This document shows positions 27,466-35,867 of a DNA stretch of 64,000 bases, in pieces. A program made the translations under genes and the position numbers. The notes beneath the pieces are model-generated. The model was not told the DNA's origin, searched no databases, and saw only the letters and a list, made by a program, of their open reading frames with translations. Numbering within the stretch: the stretch's first letter is position 1; each line of letters begins with the position of its first letter. The stretch is taken from contig CAVUMC010000002.1 of the NCBI GenBank assembly GCA_963742535.1, positions 124,001-188,000 on the forward strand, in the 5' to 3' direction. This DNA is from VRUE01 sp963742535 (GTDB taxonomy: Bacteria > Actinomycetota > Thermoleophilia > Solirubrobacterales > 70-9).

Positions 27466-28803
27466 CTACTCTCGGCCGAGTGCTTCGACCTGCGCCAGCG
27501 CCTCGGCGACACCGGCGAGCGAGTCGAGCTGCGGCAGCGCGGTGGGCTCGAAGCCGGCGGCCTGCGCCACCGCGGTGCGCGTGTACCCCGAGCCGAAGGG
27601 GCTCGGTGCTTCGCCACCAAGAAGCAGGTGCTCGAGCGCCGCGACAATCCGCTGGGCGGCCTCACCGTCGCCGTAGGGGTTTTCCGCCGCGGCCATCTCA
27701 CCGTAGGCGACCGGGTCATTCAGCAAACGGTTGCCCTCGGCGAAGATGCGCTCCGGGTCGGTGCCGACGAGGCGGAGCGTGCCCGCCTCCAGACCCTCCG
27801 TGCGCTCAGTCGTCTCACGGGCGACGAGCACCGGCTTGCCCAGCGAGGGGGCCTCTTCCTGGACTCCACCCGAGTCGGTGATCACCAGGTGACAGCGACG
27901 CAGCAGTCGCGAGAAGGTGGCATAGCCGAGCGGCTCGCCGAGCAGGACATTGTCGAGGTTGTCGAGGCACTCGACCAGCACCTCGCGCACCCGCGGGTTG
28001 GGATGAACGGGCAAGACGAAGCGAACATCGGGATGCTCGGCGGCGAGACGGGCGACGCCGGAGGCGATCCCGCGCAGGCCGTCACCCCAGTTCTCGCGCC
28101 GATGCGCAGTGATGACCACGACCCGGGCGTCGCTGTCATGGATCTCCTGCAGTCGGGGATCGGCGAAGTCGACATCCATCTTCGAAGCCCATTGGAGCGC
28201 GTCGATGCCGCTGTTGCCGGTGACGAAGACCTGCGAGACCGGCACGTTCTCGCGCACCAGGTTCTGCAGGTTGGCGAAGGTGGGTGCGAAGTGGAGCCCG
28301 GCGATGGTCGAGATCACGCGCCGGTTGAGCTCCTCCGGGAAGGGGACCAGGTTGCCGCTGCCGGCGCGCAGGCCCGCCTCGACGTGCATCACGGGGATGC
28401 GCAGGTGGAAGGAGGCCAGCGCAGCGGCCATCGCCGAGCTGGTGTCGCCGTGGACCAAGACGGTGGCCGGGCGCCTGCCGGCGAGCGTGTCCTCCATCGT
28501 CGGCACCGCGTCGGGCTCCATCTCGAAGCGATCGACGCAGAAGTCTTCGAAGCGGCGCATCACCGAGGAGACACGTTCGTTGAGGTTGGCGCGGCGCGAG
28601 CCGGCCCAGAGCACGACGTCGGACTTGATCCCGGCCAGCTCGAAGATGTAGTCGACCATGCGGTTGTGCTGGCCGGTGGAGACGACGATCGGCTCGTAGT
28701 GCTCGCTCTCGCGCAGGGCAAGAATGATCGGCACCAGCTTGATCGCCTCCGGCCTGGTGCCGACGACGATCGGTACGGCGAGCTTGGAACTTGGCTTCGG
28801 CAT
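27466..28803 (-). CDS. wecB: UDP-N-acetylglucosamine 2-epimerase (non-hydrolysing)
   Basis: Interconverts UDP-GlcNAc and UDP-ManNAc. VVGTRPEAIKLVPII, STGQHNRMVD, HGDTSSAMAAALA, MHVEAGLRAGS, PEELNRR, ITAHRRENWG and TDSGGVQEEAP are present. 445 residues, longer than usual because of a C-terminal tail of about 60 residues (APSPFGSGYTRTAVAQ...). ATG 28803 is chosen (MPKPSSKLAVPIVVGT). The product would feed teichuronic/ManNAc-containing glycans, fitting the glycosyltransferase next door. Confidence 0.93.
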   Translation of the reverse strand: MPKPSSKLAVPIVVGTRPEAIKLVPIILALRESEHYEPIVVSTGQHNRMVDYIFELAGIKSDVVLWAGSRRANLNERVSSVMRRFEDFCVDRFEMEPDAVPTMEDTLAGRRPATVLVHGDTSSAMAAALASFHLRIPVMHVEAGLRAGSGNLVPFPEELNRRVISTIAGLHFAPTFANLQNLVRENVPVSQVFVTGNSGIDALQWASKMDVDFADPRLQEIHDSDARVVVITAHRRENWGDGLRGIASGVARLAAEHPDVRFVLPVHPNPRVREVLVECLDNLDNVLLGEPLGYATFSRLLRRCHLVITDSGGVQEEAPSLGKPVLVARETTERTEGLEAGTLRLVGTDPERIFAEGNRLLNDPVAYGEMAAAENPYGDGEAAQRIVAALEHLLLGGEAPSPFGSGYTRTAVAQAAGFEPTALPQLDSLAGVAEALAQVEALGRE

Positions 28804-28870
28804 CACTGTCTTCCGTATCGGAGAACAACCGCTGAGCCTTGAGCCGCCGATGCTGGAAGACTGCGCGGCG

Positions 28871-29239
28871 ATGACCCGCTCGCAAAAGGCCCTCGCTGGC
28901 TTCTTTGGCTTCGCCGGGACGATGCACTTCGTCATCCCGAGCAGCTACGAAGCGATCATGCCGCCCTCACTGCCCCGTCACAAAGAGGCGGTCGCCCTCA
29001 GTGGGCTGGCCGAGATTGCTGGCGGAGCCGCCGTTCTCGTGCCCTCGACACGCCGCTTTGCCCGCTGGTTGCTGCTGGCGCTGCTGGTTGCCGTCTTCCC
29101 CGCCAACGTGCACATGGCGATCAACCCGGAGCAGGTGCGAGGACTTGACCTGAACCGGATCCCGCGTTGGGCCCTCTGGGCGCGCCTGCCGCTGCAGCCG
29201 CTGGCAATGGTTTGGGTTTGGCGCGCGACTCGCGACTAA
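28871..29239 (+). CDS. DoxX-like membrane protein
   Basis: 122 residues with four hydrophobic helices; MHFVIPSSYEAIMPPSLP and LSGLAEIAGGAAVL with a final PLQPLAMVWVW are characteristic of the short DoxX family. Function unknown, often linked to redox stress. ATG 28871 is used; ATG 28850 is an alternative. It is divergent from wecB. Confidence 0.8.
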   Translation: MTRSQKALAGFFGFAGTMHFVIPSSYEAIMPPSLPRHKEAVALSGLAEIAGGAAVLVPSTRRFARWLLLALLVAVFPANVHMAINPEQVRGLDLNRIPRWALWARLPLQPLAMVWVWRATRD

Positions 29240-29300
29240 TTCGCGACGATCCCTTGTATAAACGTGCTGTTTTGTCTGTGAATGTTTTGGCTGTAGCGCT

Positions 29301-29318
29301 TCTGTCTTCGCAGACAGA
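29301..29318 (+). promoter_or_regulatory. Hairpin/palindrome directly upstream of the XRE regulator
   Basis: TCTGTCT-TCGC-AGACAGA: a 7-base perfect inverted repeat with a tetraloop, ending 11 bases before the ATG at 29330, in a conspicuously AT-rich stretch (29240-29330). It could be an operator for autoregulation or a leader hairpin. Confidence 0.45.
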
Positions 29319-29329
29319 GAATCGCACGA

Positions 29330-29578
29330 ATGAAACCACGCGAACGTTTCGCAATTAATCTGCGTAAAGCGCGCAAGAAGAAGGGGGTCTCGCAGGAGGA
29401 GCTCGGCTTCCGCTGCGACCTGCACCGCACCGAGATCTCCCTGCTCGAGCGCGGCGGCCGCGAGCCCCGCCTCGGCACCATCGTCAAGCTGGCCGGCTCG
29501 CTCGACACGACGCCCGAACAGCTCTGCGAAGGCATCGCTTGGCTGCCCGCCAAGACGAAGTTCCAGATCAAGAAATAG
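29330..29578 (+). CDS. XRE-family helix-turn-helix regulator
   Basis: 82 residues consisting almost only of a Cro/C1-type domain: ERFAINLRKARKKKGVSQ, EELGFRCDLHRTEISLLERG, PRLGTIVKLAGSLDTTPEQL. The target is unknown. Its stop codon abuts the stop of the next minus-strand gene (TAGCTA at 29576-29581). The AT-rich upstream region and palindrome suggest its own regulated promoter. Confidence 0.88.
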   Translation: MKPRERFAINLRKARKKKGVSQEELGFRCDLHRTEISLLERGGREPRLGTIVKLAGSLDTTPEQLCEGIAWLPAKTKFQIKK

Positions 29579-30127
29579 CTACGGCAGGAAGCCTTCGAGC
29601 AGTTCCTGGGCGGGGCCGAGGATTCCCTGCGCGTCGTTGAGCAGGGATTCGGCGTTGTTGATCAGTTCGATCGCCCGGTCGAGGGGGATGCTGCGCAGCG
29701 TTTCCCGCAGCGGCCCGGCGAGCACCGGACTGAGGGCGCCGGCTTCTTCGGCGTCGTCGACTGCCCGCAGCAGGCCGGCGCGGACAGCCTTCGCCAGCTC
29801 CGCATCGCTGATGTCGTAGCGCTCGGTGAAGCGTTCGCGTTCCTCCGGCGTGGCCAGGGCCCGGGCCAGCGTCTCGCGACTGACCCCGAGCTGGCAGGCG
29901 GCCCCGTCCAGGGCGGAGAGCGTGAACTGCTGCGCGATCTCCTGCAGGCCTTCAGGATTGGTCCAGGCGCGGTGCTTGCACGGGCTCTGGGTCTTCTCCG
30001 GCGTGTATGAGGCGCCGCCGGCGGCGAGATAGACGCCGACCAGGACGAGCGCGGCGGCGATCGCGCTGCCGACGAGCAGCTGCGCCCGGCGGGCGCCGCT
30101 GGTTCCCACACCGCCCTCCGTGCTCAC
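29579..30127 (-). CDS. Hypothetical single-pass membrane protein
   Basis: 182 residues: a cytoplasmic N-terminus of about 14 residues, one helix (LLVGSAIAAALVLVGVYLAA) and an extracytoplasmic helical domain with two Cys (SPCKHRA, GAACQLG). Segment LARALATPEERERFTERYDISDAELAKAVRAGL suggests a small helical domain, but I do not recognise a family. The GTG start overlaps the MFS gene stop (GTGA), so it is the last member of the coaE-transglycosylase-MFS unit and may assist the transporter. Confidence 0.75.
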   Translation of the reverse strand: MSTEGGVGTSGARRAQLLVGSAIAAALVLVGVYLAAGGASYTPEKTQSPCKHRAWTNPEGLQEIAQQFTLSALDGAACQLGVSRETLARALATPEERERFTERYDISDAELAKAVRAGLLRAVDDAEEAGALSPVLAGPLRETLRSIPLDRAIELINNAESLLNDAQGILGPAQELLEGFLP

Positions 30128-31494
30128 AGCTCGATCCTCCGCGCGAAGGCAATCGGTACCAGGGAGAGCAGGCCGATCAGGGCGGCGATGCCGAAGGAGG
30201 GACTGAAGGCGTGGGTGGCGGCGCGGTTGAGCTGCTCCTGCAGTTCTTCGCGCAGCTGCACGACTTCATCGCGTTCGCCGGGATCATCGGGCAGCGGCTC
30301 AAAGGCCGGGCCGATCGTCGGCACCTTGCCCTTCTCTTCGTCGAGGCGATCGCCGATCTTCTGCGCCAGGTCGAGCTTGAGCAGGGGCGAGACCTTCGAG
30401 TCGAGGACGACGGCGGTGCCCGCGTCGATCGCGTCGTTGCGCTGCTGGGCGATGTCGTGAGTGAAGATCGGGGTCACCGCGAGGATCCCGATCACCACCC
30501 CGGCGTGACGGGCGGAGATCGTCCAGCCACCGTGGATTGCCTGCGGAGAGCGGCCCCCCAGGGCCGTCTCGGTCAGCGCCGAGAGCACCAGGGCGAGGCC
30601 GATCCCGATCATCACCTGCGGCGGCAGGGTCAGCGCCACCTCCGCCTTGGGCAGCAGCGCCAGGCCACCGAGGCCGCCGGAGATCAGGATCGCGCCGGCC
30701 GCGGCGCGAGCGCGAGCGCTCGAGACCCAACCGTTGACGCGGCTACCGAGCAGGGCGCAGAGCGGCATCACGCTGACCACGATCGCGGCGCCGATCGGGG
30801 TCAATCGCCAGCCTTCGATCAAGAGCAGGACGAGCAGGAAGAGGGCGCCGGCGATCGCCGCCGAGATCAGGGCCAGGGCGAGGTTCGCCAGCAGGTGCGG
30901 CCTGCCCGTCTGCCGCAACTCGGTCGAGAGCACCCCCGTCGCCGCCTCGTGGCGGGCGACGGCGAGGATCGGCACAGCCGCCGCGATTGCGATCGGGACC
31001 TGGATCAGGAAGATCGATTGCCAGGAGACGAGCTCGGTGAGCAGCCCACCGACGGCTGGTCCCAGCGCCGCTCCGGTTGCCCCGGCCGTCGCCCAGATCG
31101 CCGCGGCACGGCGCTCCGAACCGACCGTTGCGGGCAGCAGCTCCAGCACCGCGGTGACCGCGGCAGCTCCCCCCAGCGCCTGCACGCAGCGGGCCGCGAT
31201 CAGGGTGCTGAGCTCCGTTGAAAGCGCGCAAGCGAGGCTGGCGCCGGCGAACACCGCGAGGCCGATCGCCGCGGCCCTGCCGGGTCCGAGGCGGCGCGCT
31301 ACGTGTGCGGCGGGCACTGCCGCCAGCGCCATCACCAGGTTGAAGGAGATCAGGACCCAGCTGACGGCGGTGACGCTGACATCCAGTTCGCGGTAGATCT
31401 CCGGCAGCGCCAGGACGACGATCGAAGAGTCGGCCAGGACCAGGCCGACGGCGATCGCCAGCGCTGCGACCCGCGGTCGCGGTGCCTCGCTCAC
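30124..31494 (-). CDS. MFS transporter (DHA2 drug-exporter-like)
   Basis: 456 residues, about 13-14 membrane helices. Opening ALAIAVGLVLADSSIVVLALPEI is like the first helix of 14-helix drug exporters, and GATGAALGPAVGGLL is the exporter motif C. Unusually, about 75 residues of charged, probably extracytoplasmic sequence (VVLDSKVSPLLKLDLAQKIG... DDPGERDEVVQLREE) lie between the last two helices. GTG 31494 overlaps the transglycosylase stop (GTGA). Substrate unknown. Confidence 0.85.
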   Translation of the reverse strand: MSEAPRPRVAALAIAVGLVLADSSIVVLALPEIYRELDVSVTAVSWVLISFNLVMALAAVPAAHVARRLGPGRAAAIGLAVFAGASLACALSTELSTLIAARCVQALGGAAAVTAVLELLPATVGSERRAAAIWATAGATGAALGPAVGGLLTELVSWQSIFLIQVPIAIAAAVPILAVARHEAATGVLSTELRQTGRPHLLANLALALISAAIAGALFLLVLLLIEGWRLTPIGAAIVVSVMPLCALLGSRVNGWVSSARARAAAGAILISGGLGGLALLPKAEVALTLPPQVMIGIGLALVLSALTETALGGRSPQAIHGGWTISARHAGVVIGILAVTPIFTHDIAQQRNDAIDAGTAVVLDSKVSPLLKLDLAQKIGDRLDEEKGKVPTIGPAFEPLPDDPGERDEVVQLREELQEQLNRAATHAFSPSFGIAALIGLLSLVPIAFARRIEL

Positions 31495-32087
31495 CGGTAG
31501 CCCAGCTCTTTCGCGTATTCGTTGCGGTAGGCCCGCTGCTTGTCGAGCACCTCTTCGACGTAGGCACGGGTTTCGGGGAAGGGAATCTCCTCGACCTGCA
31601 GGCCGCTGCCCCCCCACTTGTCGGCGTTGGCCGGACCGGCGTTGTAGGCGGCCAGCGCGGCAACGACGTCGCCGTCGTAGCGGTCGAGCAGTTCGCGCAG
31701 CAGGAACGTCCCGTAGCGGATGTTGATTTCAGGATCGCTGAGGTCTTTGAGACTGAACGTCGTGCCGCCGCTGAGCCGCTCGATTTCGTTGGCGGCTTCG
31801 GGAGTGATCTGCATCAGGCCCCTGGCGCCGGCGCTTGAGGTGCTGTCGCTGAACTTCGACTCCGAGTAGATGACCGCGGCGATCAGCGCCGCGTCGACGT
31901 TCTTTTCGCGCGACTGCTCGCGAATCACGTCCTCATGGCGCAGGGGCAGGGTGAGCTCCTGGATCGCCTTATTGATTGTTCCCTCCAAAACCACCCCGGC
32001 GACGATAACGACGACGAGCCCAGCGGCGCCAATTGCCAGGCGGCGCCTTCTCCGTTCCCTAACCGAGCGCTTGCGGCTCCTGCTCAT
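31491..32087 (-). CDS. Lytic transglycosylase (SLT domain)
   Basis: 198 residues: basic N-terminus, one signal-anchor helix (IGAAGLVVVIVAGVVLEG), then an SLT domain with catalytic Glu in AVIYSESKF, GLMQITPEAA, INIRYGTFLLRELL and ALAAYNAGPANADKW. It cleaves peptidoglycan with 1,6-anhydro product formation at the outer face of the membrane. ATG overlaps the coaE stop (ATGA). Confidence 0.92.
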   Translation of the reverse strand: MSRSRKRSVRERRRRRLAIGAAGLVVVIVAGVVLEGTINKAIQELTLPLRHEDVIREQSREKNVDAALIAAVIYSESKFSDSTSSAGARGLMQITPEAANEIERLSGGTTFSLKDLSDPEINIRYGTFLLRELLDRYDGDVVAALAAYNAGPANADKWGGSGLQVEEIPFPETRAYVEEVLDKQRAYRNEYAKELGYR

Positions 32088-32662
32088 CCATTCAGCTTCG
32101 CGACGAGAGCGGACAGGCGCTGCTCCAGATCGGTGATGGTGCCGTCGTTCTCGACCACGTGCTCGGCGCGAGCGGCCTTCTCGTCCTGGGCCAGCTGGCG
32201 CGCCTCGCGCTCGCCGACCAGGGTGTGACCGCGCGCCTCGGCGCGGGCGCGGCGCACCTCGTCGGAGGTGACGACGGCGACGGTGGTGTCGAAGACGGGC
32301 TCCATCTCGGACTCGAAGAGCAGCGGCACCTCGACCACGGCGATCTCGGTTTTCTCATCAAGCGAAGCGAGCCAGCTGCCGATCCGTTCGCCAACCAGCG
32401 GGTGAATCTGCGCCTCCAGCCACTTGAGTTGCTCTGGGTCCGCAAACACGATTTCACCGACCTTGCTGCGGTCGACGCGGCCCTCAGGAGCGACCTCCTC
32501 GCCCCAGCGCTCGATCAACCTGCCCAACAGTGGTTCGGAATCGAGCAGTTCGTGGACGACCGCGTCGCTGGAGATCGTTGCCGCCCCAAGCCGCTCGAAG
32601 GCAGCGAGAGACTCTGACTTCCCAGCCGCAATCCCACCGGTCAAGCCGATAGTCAGCGGCAC
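32084..32662 (-). CDS. coaE: Dephospho-CoA kinase
   Basis: Last step of CoA synthesis. 192 residues with P-loop GLTGGIAAGKSES, SSDAVVHEL, HPLVGERI, VEVPLLFESEM and RARAEARGHT lid region. GTG start at 32662, six bases after the rpsA stop. The order rpsA-coaE is common in Actinobacteria. Confidence 0.96.
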   Translation of the reverse strand: MPLTIGLTGGIAAGKSESLAAFERLGAATISSDAVVHELLDSEPLLGRLIERWGEEVAPEGRVDRSKVGEIVFADPEQLKWLEAQIHPLVGERIGSWLASLDEKTEIAVVEVPLLFESEMEPVFDTTVAVVTSDEVRRARAEARGHTLVGEREARQLAQDEKAARAEHVVENDGTITDLEQRLSALVAKLNG

Positions 32663-32668
32663 AACGAG

Positions 32669-34186
32669 CTAAGACTCGGAGGGTTCCTCAGCAGGCGACT
32701 CGGTCTCGCCGGACTCACCAGCGGCCTCGTCGGTGTCATCAGGCGAATCCGGCCGCTCCTGCACCGATTCCCCCTCCTGCTCCTGCTCTTCGCCGTTTTC
32801 CTCAGGCGCCTCTGCAACCGGCTCTTCGGCAACCTCCGCCGGAGTCTCCTCGGCGGCGGGCACCTCAGCCTCAGGGGCCGGGACCTCCTCGACCACCGGA
32901 GCTTCAGCCTCGGCCTCGGGGGCCTCGCCAGCGTCAGCCGCGGGCGCATCTTCGACAGGACCCGCCGATGCTGCGTCCTCGTCCGTCTCCGTGGCGCCGC
33001 TCTCGGCCGCCTGGATCTGCGCGCCGAGATCACCCATCGGCATCCGCTGCTCCTCGACCTGCTTGATGCTGAGCGAGAGGCGGCGGCGCTCCTCGTCGAT
33101 CTCCAAGATCTTGACGTCGAGCGTGGCGCCGGGCTCGACCACCTCGCTCGGGCTCTCGACGTGATGGTCGGCGAGCTCGGAAATGTGAACAAGGCCCTCG
33201 ACTCCGGGCAGAATCTCGACGAAGGCGCCGAAAGCGACGACCTTGGTCACGGTGCCGCCGAGCACGTCACCTGGCCGGTGAGCGCTGATCACGCGCTGCC
33301 ATGGGTCCTCTTGGGTCTGCTTGAGGCCCAGGGAGATGCGCTGGCGATCGCGGTCGATGTCAAGCACCTTGATCCGCACGGTGTCGCCGATCGCCACCAC
33401 CTCAGAGGGATGGTTGACGTGGCTCCAGGAAAGCTCGGAAATGTGAATCAGGCCGTCGATGCCGTCGAGGTCGACGAAAGCGCCGAAGTCAACGATGTTG
33501 GAGATCTTGCCTTCGACCACCTGGCCCGGCTCGAGGCGGCCGAGGATCTGCTCGCGCACCTCCTTGCGCTCTTCCTCGAGCACGGCTCGGCGCGAGAGCA
33601 CGACGTTGTTGCGGCTGCGGTTGAGCTCGATCACTTTGCACTCGAGCGTCTGGCTCATGAACTCGTCGAGGTTGTGGACGCGGCGAATGTCGACCAGCGA
33701 GGCGGGCAGGAAGCCGCGCACCCCGAGGTCGAGGATGAGGCCGCCCTTGACGACCTCGATTACGTTGCCTTCGACCGGTTCGCCGGACTCGGCTGCGGCC
33801 TCGATGCGGCGCCAGGCCTTCTCGAAGCGGGCGCGCTTCTTGGAAAGGATGAGGCGGCCGTCAGCGTCTTCCTTAGTAAGGACGAGTGCGTCGACCTCCT
33901 CGCCCTGCTCGACCTCGTCAGCCGGGTTGACCGACTTGCGGATCGAGAGCTCGTGCGAGGGAATGACCCCCTCCGACTTGTAGCCGATGTCGACCAGGAC
34001 CTCGTCCTTGTCGATCCGCACGACGTTGCCCTTGACTACATCACCCTCCTCGAAGGAGACCATCGTCGCCGCGTAATTGGGGACGATTTTGCCTTCTACT
34101 TCGAGCAGCAGTCCGCCGGAGCCCTCAACGGGGGTACCGGTTGGAGCGTCTGAAGCTGGGGTAATGGTCGTATCGGTCACGGACAC
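32669..34186 (-). CDS. rpsA: 30S ribosomal protein S1
   Basis: RNA-binding protein that aids translation initiation. 505 residues with four S1 repeats (VKGNVVRIDKDEVLVDIG; VEGNVIEVVKGGLILDLG; VEGKISNIVDFGAFVDLDG; LGGTVTKVVAFGAFVEILPG) and a roughly 120-residue acidic Glu/Ala/Pro tail, as seen in actinobacterial S1 though rather long. GTG 34186 (or GTG 34180) is the likely start; an open frame continues upstream but is not S1. No obvious Shine-Dalgarno. Confidence 0.95.
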   Translation of the reverse strand: MSVTDTTITPASDAPTGTPVEGSGGLLLEVEGKIVPNYAATMVSFEEGDVVKGNVVRIDKDEVLVDIGYKSEGVIPSHELSIRKSVNPADEVEQGEEVDALVLTKEDADGRLILSKKRARFEKAWRRIEAAAESGEPVEGNVIEVVKGGLILDLGVRGFLPASLVDIRRVHNLDEFMSQTLECKVIELNRSRNNVVLSRRAVLEEERKEVREQILGRLEPGQVVEGKISNIVDFGAFVDLDGIDGLIHISELSWSHVNHPSEVVAIGDTVRIKVLDIDRDRQRISLGLKQTQEDPWQRVISAHRPGDVLGGTVTKVVAFGAFVEILPGVEGLVHISELADHHVESPSEVVEPGATLDVKILEIDEERRRLSLSIKQVEEQRMPMGDLGAQIQAAESGATETDEDAASAGPVEDAPAADAGEAPEAEAEAPVVEEVPAPEAEVPAAEETPAEVAEEPVAEAPEENGEEQEQEGESVQERPDSPDDTDEAAGESGETESPAEEPSES

Positions 34187-34198
34187 AGCGGCGCATGA

Positions 34199-35422
34199 TT
34201 GCAGGTGAGTACGCTCTGCGTCGTGCCGATCCGAGCGACCAAACGCGGCGACGAGCGCACGCCGCTGGACGGCAGCCACGACGTGCTGATTTGCGGCGCC
34301 AGCTTCGCCGGCCTGGCGGTGGCGCGCGAGCTCGCCGACGCGGGCGCCGACGTGCTGATCATCGATCGCTATGAGATCGGCGAGCGGCAGACCTCGGCCT
34401 GCGGCATCCCCACCCTGTGGATGGAAGAGCTGGGACTGATGGACGCCGAGCGGCAGCGCTTCGACTCCCTGCTGATGCACACACCACATGGCGACTCCCG
34501 CTTTCGCCTCCCCTTCACCTTCTCCACCTTTGACTACCGCGAGCTCTGCGCGCTGCTCTGGAAACAGTGCGACGCCCGCTTCGAGACGGCGAAGGTGAAC
34601 GGCCGCGCCCGGCCGGCGAACGGAGACGGAGCGATCTCGATTGACACCGACCGCGGCGTCATCACCGCCCCGCTTGTTGTCGACGCGCTCGGCTGGCGCC
34701 GGATGCTGGCCAGCGGCGACGGCTACCAGCCGCCCGACGCGCCGCTCTCACGTGGGCTCGAGGTGCACCCTCACGGCACGGGCGAGGACCTGGAGATTTG
34801 GATCGACCGCCGCTACGTGCCCGCCGGCTACGGCTGGAGCTTTCCCGCCCGCGACGAGCTGCGCATCGGCGTCGGCTCCTTCGACCCGCGCTTCCACGTG
34901 CGCGAGACCACTGAGCTGCTGGCCGAAGATCTCGACGCGGAGCGGGTCCGCTATCAGGGCAATTGGATTCCCCACAAGCTGCGCAAGGGCACCGAGGGCG
35001 GCATCTTCTTCGCCGGTGACTCCGCCGGGCACTGCCTGCCGCTGAGCGCCGAGGGCATTCGCACGGCGCTCTATTTCGGCATTGCGCTGGGACGCGAGCT
35101 GCGCGGCGTAATCGAGGGCTGGCAGGACCGCGAGGCGGCGGCGACCCGCTACGCCGCCTTCAACGACTCACACGAGTGGAAGTTCCGCTGGATGCTGCGG
35201 GTGCAGAAGCTGGTGCCGAAAATCCCGCCGCGGCTGCTCGGGCCGTTGGTGCGACTGTTCGGCGCCAAGCGCTTCATCGATTGGTCCTTCAGTCATTACC
35301 TGGAGATCGCGCCGCCCGAGTTCGCGCGCGGCTCAGCGCACGACCAGGACGGTGCCCGCCAAGAGCAAGGCGACGCCAACGACGCGCTCCGGAGTGAGCG
35401 CGACCTGGTCGAGGCCGAATAG
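34199..35422 (+). CDS. FAD-dependent oxidoreductase (geranylgeranyl-reductase-like)
   Basis: Up to 407 residues. Rossmann motif LICGASFAGLAVARELADAG, then LIIDRYEIG, substrate-side YVPAGYGWSFP and the second FAD motif GGIFFAGDSAGHCLPLSAEG, the arrangement of the geranylgeranyl reductase/lycopene-cyclase-like flavoproteins. A role in saturating isoprenoid chains is possible but unproved. The start is uncertain (TTG 34199, GTG 34205 or 34220). The last 90 bases overlap the convergent DMT gene, so the true C-terminus may be shorter. Confidence 0.82.
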   Translation: MQVSTLCVVPIRATKRGDERTPLDGSHDVLICGASFAGLAVARELADAGADVLIIDRYEIGERQTSACGIPTLWMEELGLMDAERQRFDSLLMHTPHGDSRFRLPFTFSTFDYRELCALLWKQCDARFETAKVNGRARPANGDGAISIDTDRGVITAPLVVDALGWRRMLASGDGYQPPDAPLSRGLEVHPHGTGEDLEIWIDRRYVPAGYGWSFPARDELRIGVGSFDPRFHVRETTELLAEDLDAERVRYQGNWIPHKLRKGTEGGIFFAGDSAGHCLPLSAEGIRTALYFGIALGRELRGVIEGWQDREAAATRYAAFNDSHEWKFRWMLRVQKLVPKIPPRLLGPLVRLFGAKRFIDWSFSHYLEIAPPEFARGSAHDQDGARQEQGDANDALRSERDLVEAE

Positions 35423-35770
35423 ACCCAGTCGGTCGATCACCACCGAGGCGGTGAGCTGCCCGGTGATCGTCGCCGCGGCCACTCCTCCCGCCCCCACCAC
35501 CGATACGGCGATCAGCGCGTTGGTGACGTAGATGGCGCCGAGGAGGCCGCCGAGCAGGTAGTACCAACTGACGTCAAAGGTCGAGCTGAGACCGCCCGCC
35601 TTGCCGCTGAGCAGGACGATCGCGGCGAGGGCGATCGTGCCGATGCCAAAGGAGGCCAGCGCTGCGGGCAAGCTGCCCGTGGATCGCCCAAGGCCGGCGT
35701 TGATCGGCGCCTGCAACGCGATCAGCCCACCAGCGCAGGCTGTGAGCAGAACCGCGACTCCCCTATCCAT
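35333..35770 (-). CDS. DMT-family membrane protein (DUF606/YdcZ-like)
   Basis: 145 residues, five hydrophobic helices: LLTACAGGLIALQAPINAGL is the family signature, with SFGIGTIALAAIVLL, WYYLLGGLLGAIYVTNALI, ITGQLTASVVIDRLGLFG and VALLLAGTVLVVR. Probably half of a transporter that works as a dimer. GGAGG lies about 11 bases before ATG 35770. Overlaps the 3' end of the FAD gene. Confidence 0.85.
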   Translation of the reverse strand: MDRGVAVLLTACAGGLIALQAPINAGLGRSTGSLPAALASFGIGTIALAAIVLLSGKAGGLSSTFDVSWYYLLGGLLGAIYVTNALIAVSVVGAGGVAAATITGQLTASVVIDRLGLFGLDQVALTPERVVGVALLLAGTVLVVR

Positions 35771-35867
35771 TGGTGATCTTTGCCTCCGGTGTGTGTTGCA
35801 TCGATACGAGCAGGACGATTGAACTTTCCTGCTGTCATATCAGTAGCCCGAAGGGACTATCGAGCAG

